64,000 bases of DNA from an uncultured Aquimarina sp. (GTDB taxonomy: Bacteria; Bacteroidota; Bacteroidia; Flavobacteriales; Flavobacteriaceae): assembly GCA_947498815.1 (NCBI GenBank), contig CANMLU010000002.1, forward strand, positions 372,001 through 436,000, given 5' to 3'. The notes below the pieces were generated by a model. The model did not search any database. It saw only the letters and a program-made list of their open reading frames with translations, and was not told the DNA's origin. Shown here piece by piece: positions 35,926 to 45,178 of the stretch (positions are counted from its first letter, which is position 1; each line of letters begins with the position of its first letter). The position numbers and the translations under genes are program-made.

Positions 35926-36615
35926 ATGAGAGAAGAGCAACATCACAAAGGCTGGAATGAAATAAAAACAAATGACTCTTGGGCAATCTTTAAGATTATG
36001 GGAGAGTTTGTGAACGGGTTTGAAAAAATGAGTAAGATCGGTCCATGTGTGTCCATCTTTGGATCCGCCCGTACAAAAGTAGACGATAAATACTATCAAT
36101 TGGCTGTAGATGTAGCCAAAGAGATCGTAAATCATGGCTATGGAGTAATAACTGGTGGTGGACCTGGGATTATGGAAGCAGGAAATAAAGGAGCACATCT
36201 AGCCGGTGGAACATCTGTAGGACTGAATATCGAATTACCATTTGAACAACACGACAATCCATATATTGATAATGATAAAAGTTTGGATTTTGATTACTTC
36301 TTTGTGCGTAAGGTGATGTTTGTAAAATATTCACAAGGTTTCGTCGTGATGCCAGGAGGGTTTGGAACCTTGGATGAATTATTTGAAGCGATGACATTAA
36401 TCCAAACCAAAAAAATAGCAAAATTCCCAATTATATTGGTAAGCACAGAATTTTGGGGTGGATTAATTGATTGGGTAAAAAGTACATTACTAGAAAAATT
36501 CTCTAATGTTAGCCCAGGAGATTTAGATCTTTTGCATGTGGTAGATACTCCACAAGAAGTGCTGCAGATTTTAGATAAATTCTATGCTGAATATAATTTA
36601 AGTCCAAATTTCTGA
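35926..36615 (+). CDS. LOG-family Rossmann-fold protein (TIGR00730-like, possible nucleotide phosphoribohydrolase)
   Basis: 229 residues. It has the family motif PGGFGTLDELFEAMTLIQT (PGGxGTxxE) around residue 142 and the earlier GVITGGGPGIMEAGNKGAH and CVSIFGSARTK. LOG proteins cleave cytokinin riboside monophosphates or related purine nucleotides in some species; in bacteria the role is often not known. The N-terminal 30 residues (MREEQHHKGWNEIKTNDSWA) are a common extension in this branch. It starts 13 bases after uvrA and is probably co-transcribed with it. Confidence 0.9.
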   Translation: MREEQHHKGWNEIKTNDSWAIFKIMGEFVNGFEKMSKIGPCVSIFGSARTKVDDKYYQLAVDVAKEIVNHGYGVITGGGPGIMEAGNKGAHLAGGTSVGLNIELPFEQHDNPYIDNDKSLDFDYFFVRKVMFVKYSQGFVVMPGGFGTLDELFEAMTLIQTKKIAKFPIILVSTEFWGGLIDWVKSTLLEKFSNVSPGDLDLLHVVDTPQEVLQILDKFYAEYNLSPNF

Positions 36616-36694
36616 AACGTCCCGTTATTAAAACAGTTATTATTATTAAAGATAAAGTCAAAAATATATGGTCAAAAAAGACATAATCGTCCAA

Positions 36695-36726
36695 TTGCAT
36701 GTTAAATACAGTCGAAATTATCTTTA
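36695..36726 (+). promoter_or_regulatory. Predicted promoter of the M1-like protein gene
   Basis: TTG (36695-36697), a spacer of 21 and TATCTTTA (36719-36726; one base from TAnnTTTG). The TTG start codon of the gene follows 13 bases later. Confidence 0.45.
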
Positions 36727-36739
36727 AGCAATTATAAAA

Positions 36740-39568
36740 TTGAATAGAATAAGAGTATTACATACCACAATTTGTTTATTTGTACTGTCTATTGTTTCAG
36801 CACAAAACAACATTAGTATAAAGGCCGATCTTGATACCAAAAACAAAGTATTAACGATTGAGCAGGAGATTACATATACGAATTCTTCGAAAGATACTCT
36901 TAACCAAATTCTTTTTCATGACTGGGCCAATAGTTTTTCTAATAAAACATCACCACTGGGAAAAAGATTCTCTGAAGACTTCCTGAAAAGATTTTATTTT
37001 GCCAAAGAAGAGGAACGCGGAAGTACAGTGATTCAAGTAATTACCAATGCCACTTCAGAATCCGTAAAATGGGGAAGACATAGCAATACTCCCGATATAC
37101 TTTGGATAGATTGCCCTGTTCCACTGCATCCAGGTAAAAGTCAAACCTTTGTTCTAAAATATAAAATTAAAATACCCAGCAGTAAATTTACTCGATATGG
37201 TTATCATACCGATGGTGACTTTGATCTGAAATATTGGTATATAATCCCTGCAGTATACGATACCAAATGGCAGGTCTATAGTCATAAAAATCTAGATGAT
37301 CTTTATGCGCCTTTGGCGAACTATCAGATTCAATTCACGCTACCTGAAGAATTTGGTGTAACCAGTGAATTAAATCAGGAAACCATCCACTCTTCCGAAG
37401 AAGAGAAAATCAAAACTATTCGACTCGAAGGTAATGACCGTGGTGAGGTCAATTTATACATCGAAAGAAAAAACTCATTTTATAGTTTTCAGGCAGAAGA
37501 TGTGGAGTTTACAAGCAACATAGACGATAATGATTTGATGCCAGAAATGAAATCTGTTGCATCAACAAGAATTATTGGTTTCTTACAAGATAAATTAGGT
37601 CCATACCCTTTTGATAAAATTTTGGTTTCTGAAAGTGATTACAAAAACAATCCTGTTTATGGTTTAAATCAATTACCTGATATATTAAGGCCTTTTCCGG
37701 ATGGTTTTCAATATGAAATAAAACAACTCAAAGCGATTACCGAGAACTACCTGGAGAGAACATTGCTTACAAACTCCAGATATGATGCCTGGATAAGAGA
37801 TGCAATGCATATTTATCTTATGATGGCCTATACAGAGCAATTTTATCCTGAAATGAAAATTATCGGGAAATTGAGCAAAGTAATTGGCATACGATGGTTT
37901 CATGCTGCCGATCTTGAATTTAATGATCAATACTTCTTAGGGTACAAAAACATGGCCCGGTTATTTTTGGATCAACCTCTTTCACAGCCCCAGGATCAAC
38001 TGGTAAAATTTAATAAAAATATAGCCAATGCATACAAAGCAGGTGTCGGCTTTAAATACCTTGAAGATTATCTAGGAGACGACAATATCGTAGCAAAAAG
38101 CATTAAAGATTTTTACTTGGGTAATGTTTTAAAACAAACAAGTTCAGAGGAGTTCAAGAAAGTATTGACGGCTAATTCTTCAAAAAATATTGAATGGTTC
38201 TTTGAAGATTATGTCAACACCAACAAAAAATTAGACTTCAAAATTAAATCTGTAAAAAAACGAAAAGATTCGATTGAAGTCACTATTAAGAACAAAGGGG
38301 ATAATTCGATGCCTGTTTCCCTCTTTGGGTTAAGAAAAAAGGATGTAGTTTCCAAAACTTGGATAACCGATATTGTAGGCACCAAAACGGTAAAAATTGC
38401 GAACGAAGATATTAGTAAACTTGTATTGGATTACGATCAAAACATCCCCGAAATCAATAGACGTAATAACTATAGAAATTTAAAATGGATTTTTAATAAA
38501 CCGATTCAGTTTAGGCTTTTGCAGGATATTGAAGACCCAAGATACAGTCAGATATTCTTTATCCCAGAATTTGAATTTAATATCTATGATGGATTTACCA
38601 TAGCATCAAAGTTTTATAACAGCACGGTTATACGAAGAGATTTTGAATATAATATCGCTCCGGCATATGGTTTAAAATCTAAGAAGTTACTGGGTTCTGC
38701 ATCTTTCTTTTTCAGAAATCAAATTGCAGAACATGGGCTTTATCAAATACGGTATGGTGTTAACGGTAGCATGTTTAGTTATGCTCCAGATCTATTATTC
38801 AAGCGATTCTCTTCATCGGTAAGTTTTCTTTATAGACCCGAAGATCTTAGGTCAAATGTGAATCAAAGGCTAACCTTAAGAAATGTAAACGTATTTAGAG
38901 ACAGAGATGAAATTAATCCTGTCGAAACACCAGACTATAATGTATTTAATGCAAGGTATCGATATTCGGATTTTAATTTAATTGATTTTCTCGGATACTC
39001 CATCGATTATCAAATATCAAAAAATTTCAGCAAAATATCCACCACAATAAATTATAGGAAGTTATTTCTAAACAATCGTCAACTAAACTTAAGATTTTTT
39101 GCAGGCTCTTTTCTCTTTAATGACACCGAAAAAGATGGAGATTTCTTCAGTTTTGCACTGGATAGACCTACTGATTATTTATTTGATTATAATTATTTAG
39201 GACGTAGCGAGGATACGGGGTTAACAAGTCAACAAATTATTTTGGCAGAGGGAGGCTTTAAATCTCAACTAGATTATCCTTTTGCCAACCAATGGATTAC
39301 GACATTTAATGCCAATACCAATATTTGGAATTGGATATATGCATATGGAGATGTTGGTTTAGTAAAAAACAAAGGGATTTCTCCAAAATTTGTATATGAT
39401 GGTGGTATCAGACTAAGTCTGGTCGCCGACTATTTCGAATTATTTTTCCCTGTAGTATCAAATAAAGGATGGGAAATATCACAACCCAATTATGATCAAC
39501 AGATTCGATTTATAATTACACTAAGTCCTGAAACACTAATTGGATTGTTTACAAGAGAATGGTATTAA
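36740..39568 (+). CDS. M1 aminopeptidase-like secreted protein lacking the zinc motif
   Basis: 942 residues with a TTG start followed by a clean signal peptide (about 1-22, ending VSAQ). Residues about 25-250 resemble the N-terminal domain of M1 (gluzincin) peptidases (ISIKADLDTKNKVLTIEQEI, VLKYKIKIPSSKF, WQVYSHKNLDD). Where M1 enzymes have HExxH and a distant Glu, the sequence reads ERTLLTNSRYDAWIRDAMHI with no HExxH anywhere, so peptidase activity by the known mechanism is unlikely. A TolB/ARM-like middle region is followed by a C-terminal part (about 620-942) rich in alternating aromatic strands (FFFRNQIAEHGLYQIRYGV, ending LIGLFTREWY) that could form an outer-membrane barrel. That combination, a dead M1-type domain plus a barrel, is unusual. 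Function unknown. Confidence 0.75.
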   Translation: MNRIRVLHTTICLFVLSIVSAQNNISIKADLDTKNKVLTIEQEITYTNSSKDTLNQILFHDWANSFSNKTSPLGKRFSEDFLKRFYFAKEEERGSTVIQVITNATSESVKWGRHSNTPDILWIDCPVPLHPGKSQTFVLKYKIKIPSSKFTRYGYHTDGDFDLKYWYIIPAVYDTKWQVYSHKNLDDLYAPLANYQIQFTLPEEFGVTSELNQETIHSSEEEKIKTIRLEGNDRGEVNLYIERKNSFYSFQAEDVEFTSNIDDNDLMPEMKSVASTRIIGFLQDKLGPYPFDKILVSESDYKNNPVYGLNQLPDILRPFPDGFQYEIKQLKAITENYLERTLLTNSRYDAWIRDAMHIYLMMAYTEQFYPEMKIIGKLSKVIGIRWFHAADLEFNDQYFLGYKNMARLFLDQPLSQPQDQLVKFNKNIANAYKAGVGFKYLEDYLGDDNIVAKSIKDFYLGNVLKQTSSEEFKKVLTANSSKNIEWFFEDYVNTNKKLDFKIKSVKKRKDSIEVTIKNKGDNSMPVSLFGLRKKDVVSKTWITDIVGTKTVKIANEDISKLVLDYDQNIPEINRRNNYRNLKWIFNKPIQFRLLQDIEDPRYSQIFFIPEFEFNIYDGFTIASKFYNSTVIRRDFEYNIAPAYGLKSKKLLGSASFFFRNQIAEHGLYQIRYGVNGSMFSYAPDLLFKRFSSSVSFLYRPEDLRSNVNQRLTLRNVNVFRDRDEINPVETPDYNVFNARYRYSDFNLIDFLGYSIDYQISKNFSKISTTINYRKLFLNNRQLNLRFFAGSFLFNDTEKDGDFFSFALDRPTDYLFDYNYLGRSEDTGLTSQQIILAEGGFKSQLDYPFANQWITTFNANTNIWNWIYAYGDVGLVKNKGISPKFVYDGGIRLSLVADYFELFFPVVSNKGWEISQPNYDQQIRFIITLSPETLIGLFTREWY

Positions 39569-39714
39569 ATACTGTAAGAGAAGTTATTTTGACACAAATG
39601 TGAAAATTTTGAATATTTGTTAACCAATCCTTAAAATAACGATATAAAAAGACAAATCTTCAATAAATTGTCATTTTTAGTGATATATATTCAATAAATT
39701 TAAGACTTTCCTTC

Positions 39715-39745
39715 TTGCAAATGGCTTCTATTTTAACTAAATTTG
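39715..39745 (+). promoter_or_regulatory. Predicted Bacteroidota-type promoter of the fused E1 gene
   Basis: TTG at 39715-39717, spacer of 20, TAAATTTG at 39738-39745 (exact TAnnTTTG), 23 bases before the ATG at 39769. Confidence 0.6.
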
Positions 39746-39768
39746 CAAACCTTTAAACGTCTTTATAT

Positions 39769-42183
39769 ATGCAATCTGAAACCATAACTACATCTAATAT
39801 TTCTTTTGAAGAATACAGAAATCAAATACTTAGAGATTATACAATCGCATTAACAAGTAGAGAATGTAGTTTATTGGGACGTCGTGAAGTACTAACTGGT
39901 AAATCTAAATTCGGAATCTTTGGCGGCGGTAAAGAACTACCCCAACTGGCGATGGCTAGAGTTTTTCGAGATGGAGATTTTAGATCTGGTTATTATAGAG
40001 ATCAAACGTTTATGATGGCTATTGAACAGTATACTGTAGAACAGTTTTTTGCTGGTTTATACGCGCATACCGATATCAATAAAGAACCTTTCGCAGCTGG
40101 TCGACAAATGGGTGGGCATTTTGCCACGCATAGTTTAAATGAAGATGGAAGTTGGAAAAACCTAACTCAGCAAAAAAATTCGAGTGCAGATATCTCTCCC
40201 ACTGCAGGACAAATGCCAAGACTATTAGGGCTTGCACAAGCGTCCAAAGTATATCGTAATGAAAAAAGTGTTGCTACCCAAGACAACTTCTCGATTAAAG
40301 GTAATGAAGTGGCATGGGGAACTATTGGTAACGCAAGTACCAGTGAGGGGCTATTTTGGGAAACCATAAATGCAGGTGGTGTCTTACAAGTACCAATGGT
40401 AGTAAGTATTTGGGATGATGAATATGGTATTTCTGTACATGCCAAACATCAAACTACAAAAGAAGACATATCGCTAATTTTAGAAGGTTTCAGACGAGAT
40501 GAAAACCATGATGGTTATGAAATCATTAAAGTCAATGGCTGGGACTACCCTGCCCTAATGGATGCATATGAAGCTGCCGAAAAATTAGCACGAGAGAAGC
40601 ATATTCCGGTTATTATTCATGTAAAAGAATTAACTCAACCTCAAGGACACTCTACTTCTGGATCGCATGAAAGATACAAAAGTGAAGAAAGATTAAACTG
40701 GGAAAGAGAGCATGACTGTATCAAAAAATTCAAAGAGTGGATTATTGAGCATAATATAGCTACTATAGAAGAATTAGTTGATATTGAAAAAACTGCAAAA
40801 AAGGAAGTTAGAAAAGGTAAAAATGCTTCATGGAATGCCTATTTAACAGAAATCAAATCTGAACAAAAAGAAGCTGTTGAAGTTTTAAGAGCCGTTGAGA
40901 ACAAAAGCAGCAACAAAAACTTTATAACTCCTCTTCTGGATACTCTCGCGAACAAGGAAGAACCGATAAGAAAAGATATTCTTGAAGCAACAAGAAAAGC
41001 ACTACGCTATATTACCAAAGAAAGTTTTGACGAAAAATCTGCTTTACAAAATTGGATTAATGATTACGTAAATAAGATACAACCAAAATATAGTGATCAC
41101 TTATATAACGAGTTTGATTCTAAAGCTACAAATATAGCCGAGGTTAAACCCGAATACACAGAAAATGCCGAATTAGTGGATGCAAGATTAATCCTTAGAG
41201 ATAATTTTGATCAAATATTTAGCAGAATACCTGAAGCATTGATTTTTGGAGAAGACAGTGGTAAAATTGGTGATGTAAATCAAGGTCTTGAAGGGCTTCA
41301 AGAAAAATTTGGAGAAATCAGAGTTTCTGATGCCGGTATCCGTGAGGCGACCATCATAGGTCAAGGTATAGGTATGGCAATGAGAGGACTTAGGCCAATT
41401 GCAGAAATACAGTATTTAGATTATATACTGTATTGCATTCAAGGGTTGAGTGATGATCTTGCAACGCTTCGATACAGAACTTTTGCGAAACAAAAAGCTC
41501 CCTTAATTATACGGACCAGAGGTCACAGATTAGAAGGAATTTGGCACTCTGGCTCTCAAATGGGTGGACTTATTCATTTATTAAGAGGGATCCATATTTT
41601 GGTACCCAGAAACATGACCAAAGCTGCCGGTTTTTATAATACACTATTAGATAGTGATGAACCAGCAGTAGTAGTAGAATGCTTAAATGGATATCGTTTA
41701 AAAGAAAAAATGCCTTCGAATTTGTCTGAAATGAGAACCCCAATAGGTGTAGTAGAAACCGTAAAAGAAGGAACAGACATCACTCTTGTATCTTATGGTT
41801 CTACATTAAGATTGGTAGAGGAAGCGGCCAAAGAATTATTAGTTGCTGGTATCAATGCAGAAGTAATCGACGCACAATCATTAGTTCCTTTTGATTTGAA
41901 CCACGACATTGTAAAAAGTGTTGCCAAAACAAATAGATTGTTAATCATAGACGAAGATGTTCCTGGTGGTGCCACAGGATATATATTACATAAGCTTATC
42001 GACGAGCAAAATGTATATCAATACCTGGATAGCAAACCGCAAACATTAAGCGCACAACCACATCGACCAGCTTTTGGTACCGATGGAGATTATTTTAGCA
42101 AACCATCTGTTGAGGATATTTTTGAAAAAATATATAGTATCATGCACGAAGCTGATCCTGCTAATTTTCCGCAATTACGATAG
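39769..42183 (+). CDS. 2-oxoacid dehydrogenase E1 component, fused alpha and beta subunits (branched-chain type)
   Basis: 804 residues: E1 alpha (about 1-340) joined by a helical linker to E1 beta (about 450-804). The beta part shows IFGEDSGKIGDVNQGLEGLQ, AEIQYLDYILYCIQGLSDDL, RTRGHRLEGIWHSGSQMG and LLIIDEDVPGGATGYILHKL. It decarboxylates a branched-chain or related 2-oxoacid with thiamine diphosphate and loads the acyl group onto an E2. The ThDP motif of the alpha part is altered: where GDG-X26-NN is usual, it reads GNA (IGNASTSEG) and DD (IWDDEYG) at the same spacing. The E2 and E3 genes are not here, so partners are encoded elsewhere. It has its own promoter and is convergent with the membrane protein gene at 42186. 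Confidence 0.88.
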   Translation: MQSETITTSNISFEEYRNQILRDYTIALTSRECSLLGRREVLTGKSKFGIFGGGKELPQLAMARVFRDGDFRSGYYRDQTFMMAIEQYTVEQFFAGLYAHTDINKEPFAAGRQMGGHFATHSLNEDGSWKNLTQQKNSSADISPTAGQMPRLLGLAQASKVYRNEKSVATQDNFSIKGNEVAWGTIGNASTSEGLFWETINAGGVLQVPMVVSIWDDEYGISVHAKHQTTKEDISLILEGFRRDENHDGYEIIKVNGWDYPALMDAYEAAEKLAREKHIPVIIHVKELTQPQGHSTSGSHERYKSEERLNWEREHDCIKKFKEWIIEHNIATIEELVDIEKTAKKEVRKGKNASWNAYLTEIKSEQKEAVEVLRAVENKSSNKNFITPLLDTLANKEEPIRKDILEATRKALRYITKESFDEKSALQNWINDYVNKIQPKYSDHLYNEFDSKATNIAEVKPEYTENAELVDARLILRDNFDQIFSRIPEALIFGEDSGKIGDVNQGLEGLQEKFGEIRVSDAGIREATIIGQGIGMAMRGLRPIAEIQYLDYILYCIQGLSDDLATLRYRTFAKQKAPLIIRTRGHRLEGIWHSGSQMGGLIHLLRGIHILVPRNMTKAAGFYNTLLDSDEPAVVVECLNGYRLKEKMPSNLSEMRTPIGVVETVKEGTDITLVSYGSTLRLVEEAAKELLVAGINAEVIDAQSLVPFDLNHDIVKSVAKTNRLLIIDEDVPGGATGYILHKLIDEQNVYQYLDSKPQTLSAQPHRPAFGTDGDYFSKPSVEDIFEKIYSIMHEADPANFPQLR

Positions 42184-42185
42184 TT

Positions 42186-42806
42186 TTATTTAAAATCTTC
42201 GATTTTTAATCTTTTACCAGATTGATAAGATATCACAAATATTCTTTTATCAAACCCTGATTCTATTAGTGTTTGTCTAAAATTTTGAGCCTCTTCCAAG
42301 GTTTCAAAAATACCAAGACTCAATTTGTAAAAAGAAGTATCGCTATATACCAAAGTATTGGTATACTTTTCAGAAATCGAAGCTATCTTATTATCGCTTA
42401 GTGCTTTTATCTGTACAGAGTAAACAATATCCTTATTGATCAAACTTCGGTACAGATACAAATCCTTAATTTCCTTAAGTTCAACTTTTTCTTTTTTCAC
42501 ATTTTCTAATTCAATTTTTGCAGACTCCAACTGCTCTTTCAGTAACAATATTTCCTGAGAATAATCTGTTTCTGTAGTATTTGGCACTGATTTACTGCCA
42601 CTTGAATTAAATGCATTGGCTACAAGAAATATGGCCAATAAGAATAGGATTACGGAAAATGATCCAAATAATCGGTTAGATTTTTTACTTTTTTTCAGCT
42701 TATCAGATTCTTCATCCAGAAGATCCTCTAGCTTTTTCTGTTTTATTTCGGCTTTTTCTATCTGATAATGCAATGATAAAAGGTCCTCATCTTTAATAAC
42801 CTTCAT
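42186..42806 (-). CDS. Membrane protein with coiled coil and SPOR-like C-terminal domain
   Basis: 206 residues. The cytoplasmic N-terminus (about 1-45) is helical and charged (LLSLHYQIEKAEIKQKKLED); one membrane helix follows (about 47-66), a predicted coiled coil (about 80-120, ILLKEQLESAKIELENVKKE) and a C-terminal domain (about 128-206) with the SPOR-like pattern YSVQIKALSDN...YKLSLGIFETLEEAQNFRQTL. SPOR domains bind denuded glycan strands at division sites, so a wall-related role is possible. Its N-terminal 65 residues are clearly paralogous to the gene at 42864, from which it is only 57 bases away. Stop codons of this gene and the E1 gene face each other with 2 bases between them. Confidence 0.7.
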   Translation of the reverse strand: MKVIKDEDLLSLHYQIEKAEIKQKKLEDLLDEESDKLKKSKKSNRLFGSFSVILFLLAIFLVANAFNSSGSKSVPNTTETDYSQEILLLKEQLESAKIELENVKKEKVELKEIKDLYLYRSLINKDIVYSVQIKALSDNKIASISEKYTNTLVYSDTSFYKLSLGIFETLEEAQNFRQTLIESGFDKRIFVISYQSGKRLKIEDFK

Positions 42807-42863
42807 GTTGGGGGTAGTTTTCGGGGTTATAAGTGTAGTTTAAAGATTAATTTTTTTTTTCGC

Positions 42864-43694
42864 TTAAGGGAGTTTCTGCTGTGTAATTTTATATACAATT
42901 CCATTACCGGTTTCTAAAATTAATACTGGTTTATTAGTAATAATTTTTTGAAATGCAGTTAACGGAAAACCTGCAGAAATCTGATTGATATTATCAATAT
43001 CGACCCTTGCTTTGTCGTCAAGTTCCAAAATTACGGACTTAGTATTCTGGTTATGAATATAGTAATTATTATATAAAAAATATAATGTATCCCCTTTTTT
43101 ATCTATATCATACTCCGCTTCTCCATATTCTTTAGCCTTTTTAACTGCTCTTTTGCCTTTATAAAATTCTATAAAATCAACTTCGGCAAAAATTACATCA
43201 TTGTTTTGAAACACTCTATTTATATAACAATATTGCCTTTTATATTTTGATTTTACGTCTTCAGGAATAGTATCCGATGATGCGAGCACTCCAACTTGAC
43301 CTTCAGAAAAGCCATTTGATTCATTTTGCATTTCTATATTGCCCGAATCACTATGTTTTTTACCCAAACTATATCCCGAAGTATTATTTTTAAGCCTACT
43401 CAGTTCTTTTTGCAAAGAATCATTGACCACAAGCAACTTCTTTATATCATCGGATGAATCCAATCGATTTTCGTCAATAGAAACCCTATTATTTTGGTTT
43501 GCAAAATAAAAACCACCAAGCGTAAGTAATACGATAAAAATAATAATAAATGTAAAGTAGAAATTACGAATACTACGGCTTTTCTTTAAATCACTAGAAA
43601 TAGACATTAAACGGTCTTCAAGACGTTTTTGCTTAATATCAGTTTTTTCCATCTGATATTGCATTGATAAAAGCTCTTTCTCTTTTTTATCCAT
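42864..43694 (-). CDS. Membrane protein, N-terminal paralogue of the SPOR-like protein
   Basis: 276 residues. The first 65 residues (KELLSMQYQMEKTDIKQKRL, membrane helix about 47-66) match the start of the neighbouring SPOR-like protein, including the YQxEKxxIKQKxLED core. The part beyond the membrane differs: a Ser/Asn-rich linker and a domain with NRVFQNNDVIFAEVDFIEF, KKAKEYGEAEYDIDKKGDTL and LELDDKARVDIDNINQI, not SPOR. No catalytic motif is recognised. The pair looks like a duplicated membrane scaffold carrying two different extracytoplasmic domains. It follows menB on the same strand, 61 bases after its stop. Confidence 0.68.
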   Translation of the reverse strand: MDKKEKELLSMQYQMEKTDIKQKRLEDRLMSISSDLKKSRSIRNFYFTFIIIFIVLLTLGGFYFANQNNRVSIDENRLDSSDDIKKLLVVNDSLQKELSRLKNNTSGYSLGKKHSDSGNIEMQNESNGFSEGQVGVLASSDTIPEDVKSKYKRQYCYINRVFQNNDVIFAEVDFIEFYKGKRAVKKAKEYGEAEYDIDKKGDTLYFLYNNYYIHNQNTKSVILELDDKARVDIDNINQISAGFPLTAFQKIITNKPVLILETGNGIVYKITQQKLP

Positions 43695-43755
43695 TGTATG
43701 CCTATTCTATAATAAAACTCATTTTATTTTTATAGTATTCTGAAGGGTTGACAAA

Positions 43756-44598
43756 TTACGGAATCCATTTTATATCCTTAAAATCTGGTTTTCTTTTTTC
43801 TAAAAATGCATTTCTTCCTTCTTTTGCTTCCTCGGTCATATATGCTAATCGTGTAGCTTCACCTGCAAACACTTGTTGTCCTACCATTCCGTCGTCTGTA
43901 AGATTCATTGCAAATTTCAGCATTTTAATAGAGGTTGGCGATTTCTCGAGAATTTCCTGGGCCCACTCGTATGCCGTATCTTCCAAATCATCATGAGGAA
44001 TCACTGCATTTACCATTCCCATTTCATAAGCATCCTGAGCTGAATAATTTCTTCCCAAAAAGAAAATTTCTCGAGCTTTCTTTTGTCCAACCATTTTTGC
44101 CAAATAAGCAGATCCGTATCCCCCATCAAAGCTGGTAACATCTGCATCGGTTTGCTTAAAAATAGCATGTTCTTTACTTGCTAATGTAAGATCACAAACT
44201 ACATGTAAACTATGGCCTCCACCAACTGCCCAACCAGGAACCACGGCAATTACCACTTTGGGCATAAACCGGATTAATCTTTGCACTTCCAAAATGTTTA
44301 ATCTATGCATCCCGTCTTGTCCAACATAACCTTGATGGCCGCGTGCTTTTTGATCTCCTCCGCTACAAAATGAATACACGCCATCTTTGGTGGATGGCCC
44401 CTCGGCCGAAAGTAAAACCACCCCTATCGAGGTATCTTCTTGAGCATCATAAAAAGCATCATACAGTTCGCTTGTTGTTTGAGGGCGAAAAGCATTACGT
44501 ACATCTGGTCTGTTAAAAGCTATACGTGCTACTCCGTTAGATTTCTTATAGGTTATATCTTGATACTCTTTTACAGTTTTCCAGTCTATTGAACTCAT
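43756..44598 (-). CDS. menB: 1,4-dihydroxy-2-naphthoyl-CoA synthase
   Basis: 280 residues, the family length. Crotonase-fold motifs: GVARIAFNRPDVRNAFRPQT, YSFCSGGDQKARGHQGY (MenB-type GGDQK loop), VPGWAVGGGHSLHVVCDLT and FDGGYGSAYLAKMVGQKKAR with the active-site Asp, and an end FLEKRKPDFKDIKWIP. It closes the second ring of menaquinone from O-succinylbenzoyl-CoA in the cytoplasm. Other men genes are at 47636-50931. An imperfect palindrome at 44634-44654 and a TATTTTTG box (44628-44621, minus) lie upstream. Confidence 0.96.
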   Translation of the reverse strand: MSSIDWKTVKEYQDITYKKSNGVARIAFNRPDVRNAFRPQTTSELYDAFYDAQEDTSIGVVLLSAEGPSTKDGVYSFCSGGDQKARGHQGYVGQDGMHRLNILEVQRLIRFMPKVVIAVVPGWAVGGGHSLHVVCDLTLASKEHAIFKQTDADVTSFDGGYGSAYLAKMVGQKKAREIFFLGRNYSAQDAYEMGMVNAVIPHDDLEDTAYEWAQEILEKSPTSIKMLKFAMNLTDDGMVGQQVFAGEATRLAYMTEEAKEGRNAFLEKRKPDFKDIKWIP

Positions 44599-44633
44599 TC
44601 TTATTATTTTTTTATGTTCTCAAAAATACTACA

Positions 44634-44654
44634 ATATAGTATATCATACCATAT
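44634..44654. promoter_or_regulatory. Imperfect palindrome upstream of menB, possible operator
   Basis: ATATAGTAT and ATACCATAT flank a short ATC centre, with one mismatch between arms. The TATTTTTG box for menB at 44621-44628 (minus strand) is next to it. AT-rich composition makes chance possible. Confidence 0.25.
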
Positions 44655-44758
44655 CATTTCAGGGGTAAATACCTTAAAATTTATTTGCTCTGGGTTCGAA
44701 AACAGAATTTAGCATAGTTTTTGATGATTTTAAGTGAATTGATCCTATATTTATCACC

Positions 44759-45178
44759 ATGAAGATTTTTATAACATTGTTTATCTCGAGCATTAGCTTT
44801 TTATCATACGGACAAGAAAACACTATCCGTCCTATTACTATAGCGCTAGAATATTTGAGCGCTCCTTTGGTCATCTCACAAAAAGAAACTACGGCTCAGA
44901 AATATAAACTACTTGAAGTAGATTTAAGTGTAAATCTTCGTGAGCAATATTTAAGAAAGAATAAGTCGATGATGTATTTACCAGAAAAACAATACATTCA
45001 ACCAGAATACAATGTCGCTATACCTCAATCTAATAGTGATAGTAAAGTTGGTTTTACAATTTCAGGTAACGGGTACAATTCAAATTTAAATACTACTGGA
45101 GGCATAAAAAATACCGCATACAAAGATGCCAGTTTATATAGTGGAGCTTTTTGCCCTATTACGGGCTTGGCTTATTGA
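44759..45178 (+). CDS. Small secreted hypothetical protein
   Basis: 139 residues. A signal peptide (MKIFITLFISSISFLSYGQ, cleavage after about 19) indicates export; the mature part is polar and repeat-free (ALEYLSAPLVISQKETTAQK, LPEKQYIQPEYNVAIPQS, GFTISGNGYNSNLNTTG). No family is recognised. Its last 20 bases overlap, on the opposite strand, the end of the ion channel gene (45159-46142), so the two genes are convergent with overlapping coding ends. Coding status is supported by the signal peptide and by codon use like that of its neighbours. Confidence 0.6.
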   Translation: MKIFITLFISSISFLSYGQENTIRPITIALEYLSAPLVISQKETTAQKYKLLEVDLSVNLREQYLRKNKSMMYLPEKQYIQPEYNVAIPQSNSDSKVGFTISGNGYNSNLNTTGGIKNTAYKDASLYSGAFCPITGLAY

